Shown here: positions 1-10,800 of the stretch, piece after piece
How positions within the stretch are numbered: position 1 is the stretch's first letter
Layout: each line of letters begins with the position of its first letter
Source: Nissolia schottii
Lineage: Eukaryota; Streptophyta; Magnoliopsida; Fabales; Fabaceae
Direction of reading: 5' to 3'
Assembly (NCBI GenBank): GCA_003254905.1
Contig: QANU01003300.1
Coordinates: forward strand, 1-64,000
DNA: 64,000 nucleotides
The notes under the pieces: model-generated
Seen by the model: only the letters and a program-made list of their open reading frames with translations
Told to the model about the DNA's origin: nothing
Databases searched by the model: none
Translations under genes and position numbers: made by a program

Positions 1-649
1 ATTTTGGAAGATGAAATTTCTCTTGGAATTTTTGGGGTGAGGCTTCGGTGGTGAGGGCTGAATGGTGGGGGAGATTAATTTATTTTTGGATTTAATAAAG
101 TGTGGTGAATAGTGGGAGGTATGGGCATAGGTATGGTGCATGATATGATTAGGTTTTGAAGTGTAAGAAAGCATGGTGATGGGAAGGGTGGAAGCATGAT
201 TTAAGGGATGATTTTTGGTTTCAAAAATCTCTTCAAAACCGTGCAGCTCTCCCCTTTGTAGCTGCTGAAATTTTATTTTTCCCGGTTCTGATTCGCTCGT
301 GTTTTATCACTCGCAGTATCGGTGCGTCGCGCACTGTACCCCGAAAAATATTCCGTTTATACCGTCGCGATCCTCTAATTCTCCCCTACCTAACGGTACT
401 AATATTTAAAGATGTTTGTGAATTTTCCTCCGGAAGAGTATTTTCACCGACACCTTTTGTACGTCAGAAATTCTGTCGGCGTACAACGGCCGTTCGGCTG
501 TCGGCCGAACCTCCTATCGTGACACGTCTTTATCTCCTAGGGATATTTTACTTAAAAATTTCCCATTTTAAATTCCTAAATCATGATTAGAAAATTAATT
601 TAATAATTACGTTTATGATTATTTTTCTAAGAAAAATCGGGATATTACA
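1..649 (-). mobile_element. Ty3/gypsy long LTR, 5' part, cut by window edge
   Basis: Read on the minus strand the segment starts at 649 with TGTAATATCCCG, a one-base variant of the TGTAACATCCCG start seen in many copies here. A T-rich first 100 bases follow, as in the other copies. Its 3' part lies outside the window. No coding sequence is visible in it. Confidence 0.75.
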
Positions 650-1498
650 TTGCACCTGTGTGTCTACCGGATGAGCCTGATCGTTCTCCTAGACAGAGGC
701 TCGGAGCCGTAGGGACATCACCGCTGAAACCAATCTGGGTTGACGAGTGTCCAGGGAGCAGCAGCATGGATCTGATTCGCCTTAACGGCGATGAGGAGAT
801 GCCTCCATCGGAGCCAGACCCGAGCCCTACACCAGCCCCGATGCCAGTCACCGACCTCGGTGCGTCTACTCCGACTGTTCGAGCTCGAGGTCGCAGGACC
901 ACTGCTAGGAAGAGGATACTCTCAGCTCGGCTACGCCGCTTTGTCCCACGCGACTTCTCTACAGTGACGGACCAGAGTAGTGAGGGGGAGGAGGAGCCCT
1001 TGGAGCGCCTAGGAGACTCCGAGTAGGTGGCAGACAGCAGGACCCGAGTAGGGATAGGATCTGTACCGTACACGAAGCAAGCATTACCGCTCGTGTACGT
1101 AGTTTTATTATAGATAGTATGTTTGTATATTATTTGAACTGATATATATTACCATCAGACTGTATGAATTTATGTATAAACTTATGTATTGTAATATAAT
1201 GGTGTGTTATGTACATTCGGGCCCCTATGTGTACTTTCTACCAATAAAGCTCCACGCTACAAGTATGTACTCGCACTCTCTTATTTTTTTGTTATGCCGC
1301 TATCTGTTATGTTATTCGCATGGCTCATTATTTACTACACACGCGTATTTGCAAAGAAATTTCAAATTGGCCTGTATTTTACGTAACCCTAATTTCCGTC
1401 AGTAACTTAGAATAGTAGTAGTTCATAGCACCAGCATTCAACTACCTAGCCAGGGAAACCTATGACTTAAGCATAGGCCAACTAGCTAGGGCGTTACA
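650..1498 (+). mobile_element. Ty3/gypsy long LTR, 3' part with embedded reading frame
   Basis: The right end, CTAGCTAGGGCGTTACA at 1498, matches the 3' terminus of this LTR family (compare TAGCTAGGGTGTTTCA at 21774 and 57575). The last 470 bases are A+T-rich and non-coding; the first 375 bases are G+C-rich and carry an open frame. The left side is broken at 650 by the inverted LTR that ends at 649. Confidence 0.6.
766..1026 (+). CDS. acidic/basic proline-rich reading frame inside an LTR
   Basis: This is an 87-codon frame from the first ATG; the frame is open back to about 658 without an ATG. I do not recognise the product. It has three blocks: an acidic, Pro-rich stretch (EPDPSPTPAPMP), a strongly basic stretch (RARGRRTTARKR) and an acidic end (SSEGEEEPLERLGDSE). 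A CCAG that could be a splice acceptor lies just upstream of the ATG. The stop is about 470 bases before the LTR 3' end, close to the spacing of the frame at 3458-3994 in another LTR copy. It may be a captured or LTR-specific accessory exon, or chance openness in G+C-rich DNA. Expression is unknown. Confidence 0.35.
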   Translation: MDLIRLNGDEEMPPSEPDPSPTPAPMPVTDLGASTPTVRARGRRTTARKRILSARLRRFVPRDFSTVTDQSSEGEEEPLERLGDSE

Positions 1499-2673
1499 AA
1501 AATCATACTTTCATTTATTTGTAATCATGTTCTTATGCACTTTTATCTTTCTCATTGGACTCTGGTTCCTACCTTTTATCATTTTTCTTTATTAGGCTTT
1601 CATTCAATCATAACCTCTAGTGATCTATTCTCATGATGCATGTTTTCTTGTGCCACAATAGGCGCATTGTGCTCATTGGATCCCTTGGAACCACTAAAAT
1701 CTCAAGTCTGCCAGGATGCATTCGAATGCCTAGGTATGCCTTTGAATGAAATCCCTATGAGTTCTTTCATTCGACTGAAATGGCATTTCATTCGATTGAA
1801 ATCCTCAGCATTCTTTCATTCGAATACTAGAGAATTCATTCGATTGAAATCCAGATATTTTCTTTCATTCTACTGCAAGGGAATTCAATCGAATGAAGGC
1901 TTCCTTTGGCTTTCATTCAACTGAAAACCTCAAGGATTCGAATGAAAGCTGAAAAATTGCTTTCCCGAGACTCCAGTTCTCAATTTTCCACAGAAAACCA
2001 CTGTTCCTAGGGTTCCAATCAGTACAGTTATACATTTCAGTCAACAAATTTTCCCAAAACCCTTTTCACCCTGATTTTCCCAAAAATACTACTTAACATT
2101 TTTATAGTCAGAAACATAAAATAACACATATACAGTTAAATATTAAACCACCTAGACAGTGGGCTTAGGATTACCCACTTCCTAGGTGCGTTCTGGTCGG
2201 TTGTCCGTGATGAGGGAATTATCCTCGTCACTGGGGTGTGCTTCTTCTATTTTTCCTAAGCTCGGTAGCGAAACCACGATGTACTAGAACGACACCGGCA
2301 GAGTAACTTTTCTAATCTTACTTTTCTTTCTTTGTTTCCTTCACTCTGAAGGCAGGGGGTTTTATAAGAAGGCTCCACCTGCTGTCCGTTCTCTCTTTCC
2401 CTTTTTTTCTTTTTTTCTTTCTTTTTTTTTCTTTTTTTATATTTAGATATATTATTATTTATTATTTATTTATTCTATTAATTATACCATAATATTATAT
2501 TATCGTTCTATGAAAATACCGCGTGTACACGGACATCCTAAAAATGTTCCGAGCACATATCCGCGACCCACTAAATTTCCCGGGCAGGATAACCGCCGTT
2601 GACAAGCTTTTAATTAAGCAAGAAAATTAGTGTTTAAGCGAAATCCTCGTAAGGGAAAATCCGAGATGTTACA
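1499..2673 (-). mobile_element. Ty3/gypsy 3' LTR (5' part) next to its polypurine tract
   Basis: On the minus strand the LTR starts at 2673 with TGTAACATCTCG. It follows a polypurine tract (AAGGGGGTGGAA on the minus strand) at the end of a gypsy polyprotein, which fixes its orientation and identity. It is interrupted at 1499 by another LTR's 3' end. It carries the TTCATTCGA word array. Confidence 0.8.
1690..1945. repeat. array of TTCATTCGAATGAA-like palindromic words in an LTR
   Basis: About ten degenerate words built from TTCATTCGA and its reverse complement TCGAATGAA occur in 250 bases. The flank GGATCCCTTGGAACCACTAA matches, reverse-complemented, the flank of the array at 55700-55945, so the two arrays occupy the same LTR position. 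Confidence 0.8.
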
Positions 2674-3010
2674 TTCCACCCCCTTACAAAAATTTCGCCC
2701 TCGAAATTTCATACCTTCGAATAGCTCGGGGTAGGCAGCCTTCATGTCCGTCTCCAGTTCCCAAATTTGCTCTTCCACCTTCCCGTTCTCCCAGATCACG
2801 CGCACCATTGGAATCTCCCTATTGCGCGTCTTCCGCGTCTTGCGTTCGACTATCTTCTGCGGCATCAATGGCAATGCAAGGTCCTCTCTCAGGACGATCT
2901 TCTCCGGTTCTAGTACATGATCCGAAGAGGCATAGTACTTCCTCAACTGGGACACATGGAAAATTGTATGGACATTGGCCAGATTCTGCGGGAGAGCTAT
3001 TCGGTATGCC
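2674..3010 (-). pseudogene. Ty3/gypsy polyprotein, C-terminal end of integrase
   Basis: The minus-strand frame reads from AYRIALPQNLANVH through FHVSQLRKYY to IPMVRVIWENGKVEEQIWE and ends at a polypurine tract followed by an LTR. These blocks are typical of the C-terminal tail of chromovirus-like Ty3/gypsy integrases (the Del/Tekay group has similar tails and long LTRs). No canonical chromodomain is evident, so the clade is inferred. The upstream part of pol is missing because another LTR was inserted at 3016. Only the final 110 or so codons remain. Confidence 0.85.
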
Positions 3011-3015
3011 ACTAG

Positions 3016-6000
3016 TGTAACACCTAGCTAGCTAGTTTACGCTTAAGTCATAATCATGCTTGCTAGGTAGTTAACTGTTTGGTTGGAAACTATCCATAGT
3101 CCTTTATAATTTTGTAAATTACTTTGTACTTCAAATAAGTGACCATTTTTTAAAAATACTTTTCTCTTTTTCTTTTATCAAATAGGAGCCATGCATGATC
3201 AAATGTCAATTTAGTTATTAAGTCAACATACAGTATAATTTAGGCAACGTAGTAAGATCAATACATAAGGTGGCCGAATTATCGAAGTACATACATAATA
3301 AAGGACGAGTGCATTACAATACTTAAAGGAAACATAGTGATACTAGTAACTACAAAATACATAATGATCCTTTCTACATACTTTATACATATCATAAAAG
3401 CAACAAAAACAATAGATACTACACACATACAAAAGTACTGAGACACTATGATGATGCCTACTCCTCCGCTGCGCTCTCTACCTCCTCATCCAGGTCGTCA
3501 TCACCTGAATCCACCTCCATGTCATCGGAGGAAGGCTAGGTGGGGGAATCATCATCGTCACCATCATTATCGACCTCAGTCATAGGGGACAACCTCGAGG
3601 GTCCAGCTTCCTTGTCGTGAGTCCTCGGGCAAAATAAATGAGACCCATAGGGATTTCCCTCCTCGCCACCCCATGGGTGATCAAGGACTGAGGAGGACAA
3701 GGAGTTGGGGTCAATGTCAATGTCCTTATCGTATGGTGGGGGCTCTACCTCCATCACATCATGTGTGGGAGGTACGGGCTCCACCAGCTCCTCAGGGTGG
3801 GCAGGAGACGGGGGTTCCACCACATCGTCCTCTATGAGGATAGGGTGATCTGCCATATCACCTGCTGCCTCCTCAATAGGACTAGGAGGTGGATCCCAAT
3901 CAAGAAAAACATCATTCACAGCAGGCATCGGTAAGTATCTGAAGGTCTTAATAATGATCCCATTAACGAGGTCAATGCTCTTGGTTACATCCAAAGAACC
4001 AAGGGATTCCCCCAGGAGGGTTGGCCATCAGAATCACCTGGAAACACAACAAGCGGGGGTGAGAACATAACATTCTCAGTGGGAACTCAAAATACCTCAT
4101 GGTTATTTATTTAACTTGTTTGTACTCCAGGCCACCAGGGGTTCTTCTAGGTGTCATGCAAATTCTACATTCCTAACTCATCTTTATCCATGCTAGTCCC
4201 TGAATGGCTTTATCTAATTTACTAAATACTCGGGGAACCTAATCTTCATACTAGTTATTAGTATCACATGCTTATATTAAATTCTCACTTTGTTGCTCAT
4301 ACCACCTATTTTTGTCACGGGATTATTTACCACATACTAAGACAACCATCATTAAAACTCTTAACATATAATATCCACCCCAATTGCACACATATACGTC
4401 ATCATACATACAATAGTGTCTTAAAATTCTCCTACGCGCCATTGGCTGCGTCCTTCTTAACATTCTATGTCCATCATTCTCCTTTATAATCCGTGGGACT
4501 GTCGTCCCCATTCGGAATACAACCTACTTCTTTTCCTTATCGATAACGACCAGGCAGCGCTGATTACCTGAGTGGTGGCTAACCACAATTACACTTAGTG
4601 TATGATTATCATTATTGAAGAGGAATGACCATCCTTCTTATGGAATGGCGAGGGGCCTGTCCTAACAACAAGGCCAGGAGTGGACTCGTGCCCGCATATT
4701 TTCTTTAATAATTGCACACTAGGGCAATGCTTGTATCTTATTTATCATGACTTAAGGACATATTCATCCTAAGTTCTTTCCTCTATGTTAGTCATGATTC
4801 GTGCTTTAAGTCATTGACCGGTCTATCTTGCCAGAACGGTGAGGGGCTTGTCCGTGGACGTGCCAGGAGATTATGGCCTAACTGATTTAATCATCTAAGA
4901 TCCCTTTTGCCTTTAAGGTAGGGATCCTTTAATAGTTTTCAGCTTATTCAGTCTAATCATCTAAAGTCCTCATATTTCACTTTGAAACATATTAAACAAC
5001 ATGAAAAAGGGCACACGTATTAAATTATAATTATAATAATTTCTTGTTCATTTTGAATAGCATTTTCTCTAATAATTTGAAAACACTCCTTTTTAAATTC
5101 TGGTTCCCCATATTGCTTTAACTAGAGAACTAGAATAGCTCCTATACTAAGCCTTAATCGTGTTACAGCATATTTTGTTCACTTTAATTTAATAAGTGAT
5201 ACATGCATGCACCAGCCCAATACGCATTATCATATACTTTTTCTCATGTTTAAATTTGCTAGCTGATCTAGGTATACATGCAGCAGACTAAATACAATTC
5301 ATCACCTCTCATTTAAGTTAGAAAATTAAGATGCACTCATACACGCACACACACACCCGAGTGACCTTGTATCATTTTGATATCCCATTATTACTTGTTT
5401 AGCACCAATTCAGCACACGTGCAACAACCCACAACATTACCACATATTTCATTATAATTTGCGTAGTTAAATTAATTATAGGGCATATGAAATTAGTCTA
5501 ACAGCAGTCCACATATTTCTATCATGTCTAGCGTAGCTAGACAATATTTGATGTACTTGTAAATAAACTCATTAGCATTGGAACATAATCTTCTTCAACT
5601 TTTACTTAATTAAAAGAATTTATGTAACAATCCAACTGCATTAACACACATATTCATCATCTCTGTTTTGGCCTAGAAGATCTAGATATCCAAACAACCA
5701 TCCAAACAGCATTATATCCCTCTCTAATTATCTTTAACTTAACTAATAGAAATACATATATACATCATCCAATTAATAACCTTTTTCTCTTTAACTCCGA
5801 AGGTCCTTCTTAGCTTTTATCAAATAATTAAGTTCACAATTTCATGAGAATTTGAGTGAAAATAAAACACATATTTAAACTATTATTGGTTCTACAAATT
5901 CTTTTTCCTTCTAAAAAAAAGCAGTTAGTGCACATGCAAACAAATATTTAACATAACCAGACTCATTTCTATTCACAAAGTAGAGCACCATAAGAAGAGC

Positions 6001-7085
6001 TCAAGATTAGTTTACCCACTTGAAGATTTTTGGACTAAAAGAGGGAATTGCACCACGATTGGTTCACAACAGTTTGGCACCACTTTTTCCTATTAGCCAC
6101 GTTCAGGTTTCAGGAGGCAAGAAATTAAGAGATTAGTGAGGACAGTGCAGATACGAAAACGGGAGTTTGATCTCTCAAAATTTCTTAAGAATAGGACGTT
6201 AGAGAACTTACCTGAGTCTCCAAGCTTGATGAGGTGATAGAAGGATCAGATGGTTTGGTGCTGCTTTTAAGCTTTATTATGTGATGAAAAAGAAGAGGGC
6301 TGGTTTTGGTGAAAGAGAATGAAAGTCTCGGCTGTGAAAAGAATGAGGTCGAGAGATATATGTGAGTGGGGGATGTTTTTGGTCGTGTGTTTTTCTCTTA
6401 AATTTTAGAATGTTAACATATGTTTATAAGAGATTGAAATAGGGAAGGGAGGCTGGAGCATTTATGGCCAAGCACTCAGCTCCCTAATCTCCCAACATGA
6501 TCATGAGTAAGGGGTTTGGTGGCTGATTTGTTTGCATGAAATTGCTGAGGTGTGAGCGTGCATGTGATTGGCATGTCAATCAGTAGGAGTTGGTGGGTAA
6601 TGCAGCATAATTGGCTAGTGTTTGTAGACTTAGCTAGGCTGAGATGGATTGAAATTTGATGTGCACAATTTCTGCATGCAAGCCAGCTCATGAAGCTGTT
6701 CGGGTAACTATTTGATTTTTAATTTCTTGAATGTAACAAAATGCAAGGTGGCTGCAAGGTGGCCTTGAATCTTCTAGGGCTTGGTCATGTGTTTCCAAAT
6801 TTTTGGATGCACAATGTTGATCGTGTTTACTCGTGTTTGGTCGTTAGCAATTCATGTACGGATGTTCTAAAAATTACCCGAACACACCATCTTGATCTAT
6901 TAATTTTTTTAATGAGGAATTTAAGTCAATCCAAAATATTCGTACATTTACTTTTATAAAAGTGTATTTTACAGATATCTTTAAGTTATAACTAAATTAT
7001 AGCGATGAAAGGTAATTAATCTGGCCCTTGTGGAATTTCGTGAGACCTAATCCACTATAGGCCTGAAAATAATGTCTCGACTTTT
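3016..7085 (-). mobile_element. Ty3/gypsy long LTR (about 4 kb) inserted in gypsy pol
   Basis: The 3' terminus (plus-strand TGTAACACCTAGCTAGC at 3016) cuts the gypsy pol frame. The other end resembles LTR 5' sequence (6830-7085 aligns with 13880-14110) but lacks the first 100 or so bases including the TGTAACATC start. It is longer than the copy at 11254-14237 largely because of the coding-like block near 3460-4020. Apart from that block, 4020-7085 is A+T-rich with no gene that I can see. Confidence 0.75.
3458..3994 (-). pseudogene. acidic proline-rich reading frame inside a long LTR
   Basis: A minus-strand frame is open from about 3994 to a TAG at 3536-3538. It continues in the same frame to a second TAG at 3458-3460, adding a very acidic tail with MEVDSGDDDLDEEVE. 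The product is unrecognised: blocks such as LDWDPPPSPIEEAAGD and EELVEPVPP make it acidic and Pro-rich throughout. No ATG starts the frame, but a possible splice acceptor (TTTCCAG on the minus strand) lies upstream, so it may be a last exon. The end of the frame is about 440 bases from the LTR 3' end, nearly the same as the frame at 766-1026. Confidence 0.35.
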
Positions 7086-7089
7086 GAAA

Positions 7090-7345
7090 AGCTGTAACTA
7101 CCGCAAATGCTGATTTTTTGATGTCTCAAATTCTCGGACAAGCTCGACCTCTACTGCTGCTTCACTTGCAAAGATATATAGGATCAATGCCTCTCTCGCT
7201 TGTGGCTTTGTCAACATCGGATAGGATGTTAAATATTTTCTTGAGACCTTGAAAAAGCCTCTTCACATGCCTCGTTCCACTCAAATTTACATCCTTTTTC
7301 AATAGTTTAATGAAAGGAATAGTTTTTTGAGGAGAAGTGGCGGGA
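7090..7345 (-). pseudogene. Ty3/gypsy reverse transcriptase/RNase H fragment
   Basis: The minus-strand translation contains IPFIKLLKKDVN, then after frame damage FQGLKKIFN. This resembles the RT-RNase H junction of Ty3/gypsy elements, which usually reads PFxKLLKK...F..LK. It is a frameshifted relic of about 80 codons. It ends less than 200 bases upstream of the IMPL1 start codon. Confidence 0.65.
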
Positions 7346-7519
7346 CCCACCCGCTATCACCCACTAGAAAAACTGGACTTGGTGTCATCTGTTGCTTAGC
7401 TGAACTTGTGGTAGAGTCTGGATACATTCCCTCCCATTTCTTCATAAACCCAAATCCCCTGCAAAGAAGGTAGAGGCGGAGCTGGTCAAAGACACGTTTT
7501 CCAATTGACAATTTTAAGC
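7346..7519 (+). promoter_or_regulatory. presumed 5' UTR/proximal promoter of the IMPL1 gene
   Basis: This is a short non-repetitive stretch between a gypsy relic and the first IMPL1 ATG. No convincing TATA box was seen close to the start codon. It is assigned by position only. Confidence 0.3.
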
Positions 7520-7828
7520 ATGCCAATTTTCTTCTCCTCCGCTGCTGCAAACCTCTCTCCCATGTTTACCGTGGTGCCCAGGTTGTTATCAACCCGACAT
7601 CAAATTTCTCCCATTTTCCCTCAAAGTTGTAGGAAATTTCATCAGTTCGGGTCCCGTCCCAACCCAAACTGCAGCTCCAAATCGAGGACGCAGCCCTGTA
7701 CAAACTCTTTGGTATCTGATGTTTACAGTCGAGACCAGTTCCCAGCGGTTGGTGCTCGAACAGTGGGACCCATTGCGCCTGATCACCTCATTGAAGTGGT
7801 TAAAACTGCTGCTCAGACTGGTGCTCAG
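7520..7828 (+). CDS. IMPL1: IMPL1 exon 1
   Basis: Encodes residues 1-103: transit peptide, then the start of the mature domain ([19 protein letters not shown]). The donor is CAG/GTTTCC and the phase is 0. Confidence 0.92.
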
Positions 7829-10800
7829 GTTTCCCATATTCATCCCTTCGATTGGATTGTTACTTTACAAAAGAACCCCTAGAGATGTTACACTTAGCTA
7901 GCGTGTTATTTCTTGGAAAATTGTTGCGTAGGTCCAAATTTACCACCTCATATTTATCTACACTCACTGATAAGTTGTTGAGATCTATAAACAAAGGGAC
8001 TTTATCTTGGATAAAGTTGATGAGACTCGTCTTTCATTGTCTGCGGCTAAATATGAGGTGTTACGCTTGTGCTGAAACAAGAATCTCTCTTATTTCTTTT
8101 TATTTTCGATGTTTTGTTAGTCTCCTTGGATTGTGGTTTTAATTATGCTTGTAGATTAATGTGTTCAGATATCGGGTGCGTTGACTTTAGTATTTTGTGA
8201 TACTTCTTTTGCTTCATTTCCCTTTGTTTCTTGCCAATAACTATGCGTTTGGTATTGGTTTAAAAACGACTAAATGCTCAAATTAGGCCTCCAAAGATAT
8301 GCGCAGCATCAAGTTAGTGGTTTAAGGATCTTAGACATCAATTTGGTCCCTCATTGTTTAATAGATTAGACATCAAATTAGTCCTTCAATGTATATTCAA
8401 ATGTCAATTTGATTCTTAAATTGAGGGTTATTACATACTATTATTGACCAAATTGTTGTGAAAATTCGTTGTAGGACTAATTTGATGTTACACATATCTT
8501 TCGTGGACTGATTTGCACATTTACCCGACTTCAAAAATAAGGGGAGAAAAGTTAAGGTTGTCATATATATAGGCATAATAAATATTTAGTGGAGAAAACT
8601 TGTTTAAATCTTGTTGTGAATCCAAAATGTCTCTTGAAATTGAATGGGTCCTCAATGTGAAAGACTGAAAGGGGTGGTCAAAGGTGGTTTTTCATTGGAA
8701 GTCTGTGATTAGTGATAATATAGGTGAGAAAGTTAACATTCAGGCAGCACTAAGGCCAGAACCTTACTGCAGTAGCTGATGATGGTCCTCTCTTTTATTT
8801 TATTTCTTCCTTGCCATTTGTTAGGGACACAGGTCCTTTCTGGTCAGGTCTATGCAAGGAGAGGCAGGGGATTGGGCCGAAATTAGGCCCAAAAACAGAA
8901 CAGACAACCAGAAAATAGTAGTTAGAGGGAGAGGAAGTTAGTTAGAAACTGGTATAGGCTAGTTAGAAAGGTATATAAGAGGAGGTTCAGGAGCCTAGGG
9001 GTCTTTTGTGCAATCATTTGTAAGAATTTCAGTTAGTTTAGATGCTCTAGAACCATCCTCTGCTAGGTTTTTTTGCCAGTAGCTGAGTTGTAACCATTTC
9101 TGAGGGAATTGGTAATTGCCAATCCCTATAGCAACAGAATGAGAGTTTATCTTCCATACTATATTTTCTCATTCGTAACAAGTTTAAAGTTCAGTGAACT
9201 TTAGCTTGAGGGGGAGTGTTGAGAATAAAACATGTGACTAAATGTATTTACTCATGTGATTAGTATTGCCTTAGAAAATGTAGAAGTCAAGGCATTAGAA
9301 TAATAGTTGTCATAGGAAATAGTTTGTCTTTATTGTTGCTCTTTTAAATGTAAATTAATTTCTTATTGTACTATAGACATAGTGCTCATGGGTATCTTAA
9401 ACCTAAGAATCGTTTGAACTTTAGCATTTTATCTATACACGTGTCGCGCTAAACTCCTCATCTTTTATCTTTCTACAAATTCAACAGTAGCATTTTGAAT
9501 TTGGTTATTCATAAATAAATAAGGTTTTGGCATGCCATTATCATAACATGATATTTACATCTTTGTGTTATTTACAGGTTGTGATGGATGCTGTTAATAA
9601 GCCACGGAATGTTACATATAAAGGATTAACTGACTTGGTGACTGAGTAAGGTCTCATTGAATCTCTATTGCTTATCTCATTTGATGTTCAAATCAATTGT
9701 TCGGCACAGATTGTGGGCCCTCTCCTCCTTTGCCTTCCTTGATCTCTTTACTGATGAATAACCTGGACAGTATTTGAGTTGCCCTGTATTTTTTTGTTCA
9801 ATCTCAATTATATGCTAGCTTCTATTGTTGTTGATCTTTGTTAAGAATAAGAATAAATATAGTTTTATATCTTTGATTCATCTTAATAGATTAAGTTTAT
9901 TCTAGGTTGATTTCCTTTTATTATGAAGTGATTCACTTCCTAGCCTATAAATAGGCTCATCTTTTTGTAATGAGACACAACAATTCCATAATATTATTTT
10001 CCCTTTCTCTTATTGTTTCATTCCGTTTTGTATTTTTCCTCTCGTCATAATCCTTGATTGCTGCTGTCAGAGCCTCTATCCACTGTTGGCTGAACTTTTC
10101 TGGCGTCATATTCGTCCTCCGCCGCTGCAACCCGTAGTTGTCTCATCGCATCCCACATGCGTCATCTCATATCTTATGTGATGCCCACGCGCCGCTGCTT
10201 TCCGTCGTGCGTGAAGGTGCATTCGCTGTCAACTCCGGCTGTCGCTTGCATTGTCGAGCTCGGCTCGGTCTCCTCTTTCTGGATCTCTCCTCGCCTTTTC
10301 TTTCATCCAACCACTTTGTCTCGTCAGGTATCTTTTGGTTTCCATTTGTGCCCTTGTGTGTGACTTATGGTTGCTGGTGACCCTTCAGGTACTCCCAAAG
10401 ATGGTCCAAAGACTAAGTCTCCAACTTTTATTAGCTATATTAGTGTGCTTCTCTCCACTAACAAATTACATGGTAGCAACTACGACTCTTGGGACTTTGA
10501 TATCGAACTTTGGCTTGCTGGCCAAGACTACTTTGACCACCTCTCCAAAAAGGCTGAAAATGTTGATGCAGCGGAGCGTCCTCGGTGGTCTAGCATTGAT
10601 GCCCAACTTTGCAGAATCATCAAAACCACCATTCATCCATCTATCAAGCAGATTTTTTGGTCTCATATTACTTGTGAATCAGTTTGGGAACAAGCCAAAG
10701 CTCTTTACACCACTGACACCCAATGTTTGTATGGGGTTTGCCAAAACCTCATGCAGGTCATTGCTCCTCAGTAGTTTGATGGCCTTAGGCCTACCTATCT

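Noticed and set aside
1640..1924. Plus-strand frame of 94 codons, with a similar minus-strand frame at 55761-56015 (shared FIRLK-type peptides)
   Set aside because: The peptides are similar only because both lie over the same LTR word array (TTCATTCGA reads FIRL/SFE); no start context or domain.
7299..7843. Minus-strand frames over IMPL1 exon 1
   Set aside because: Shadows of the coding exon; no domain and no splice context.
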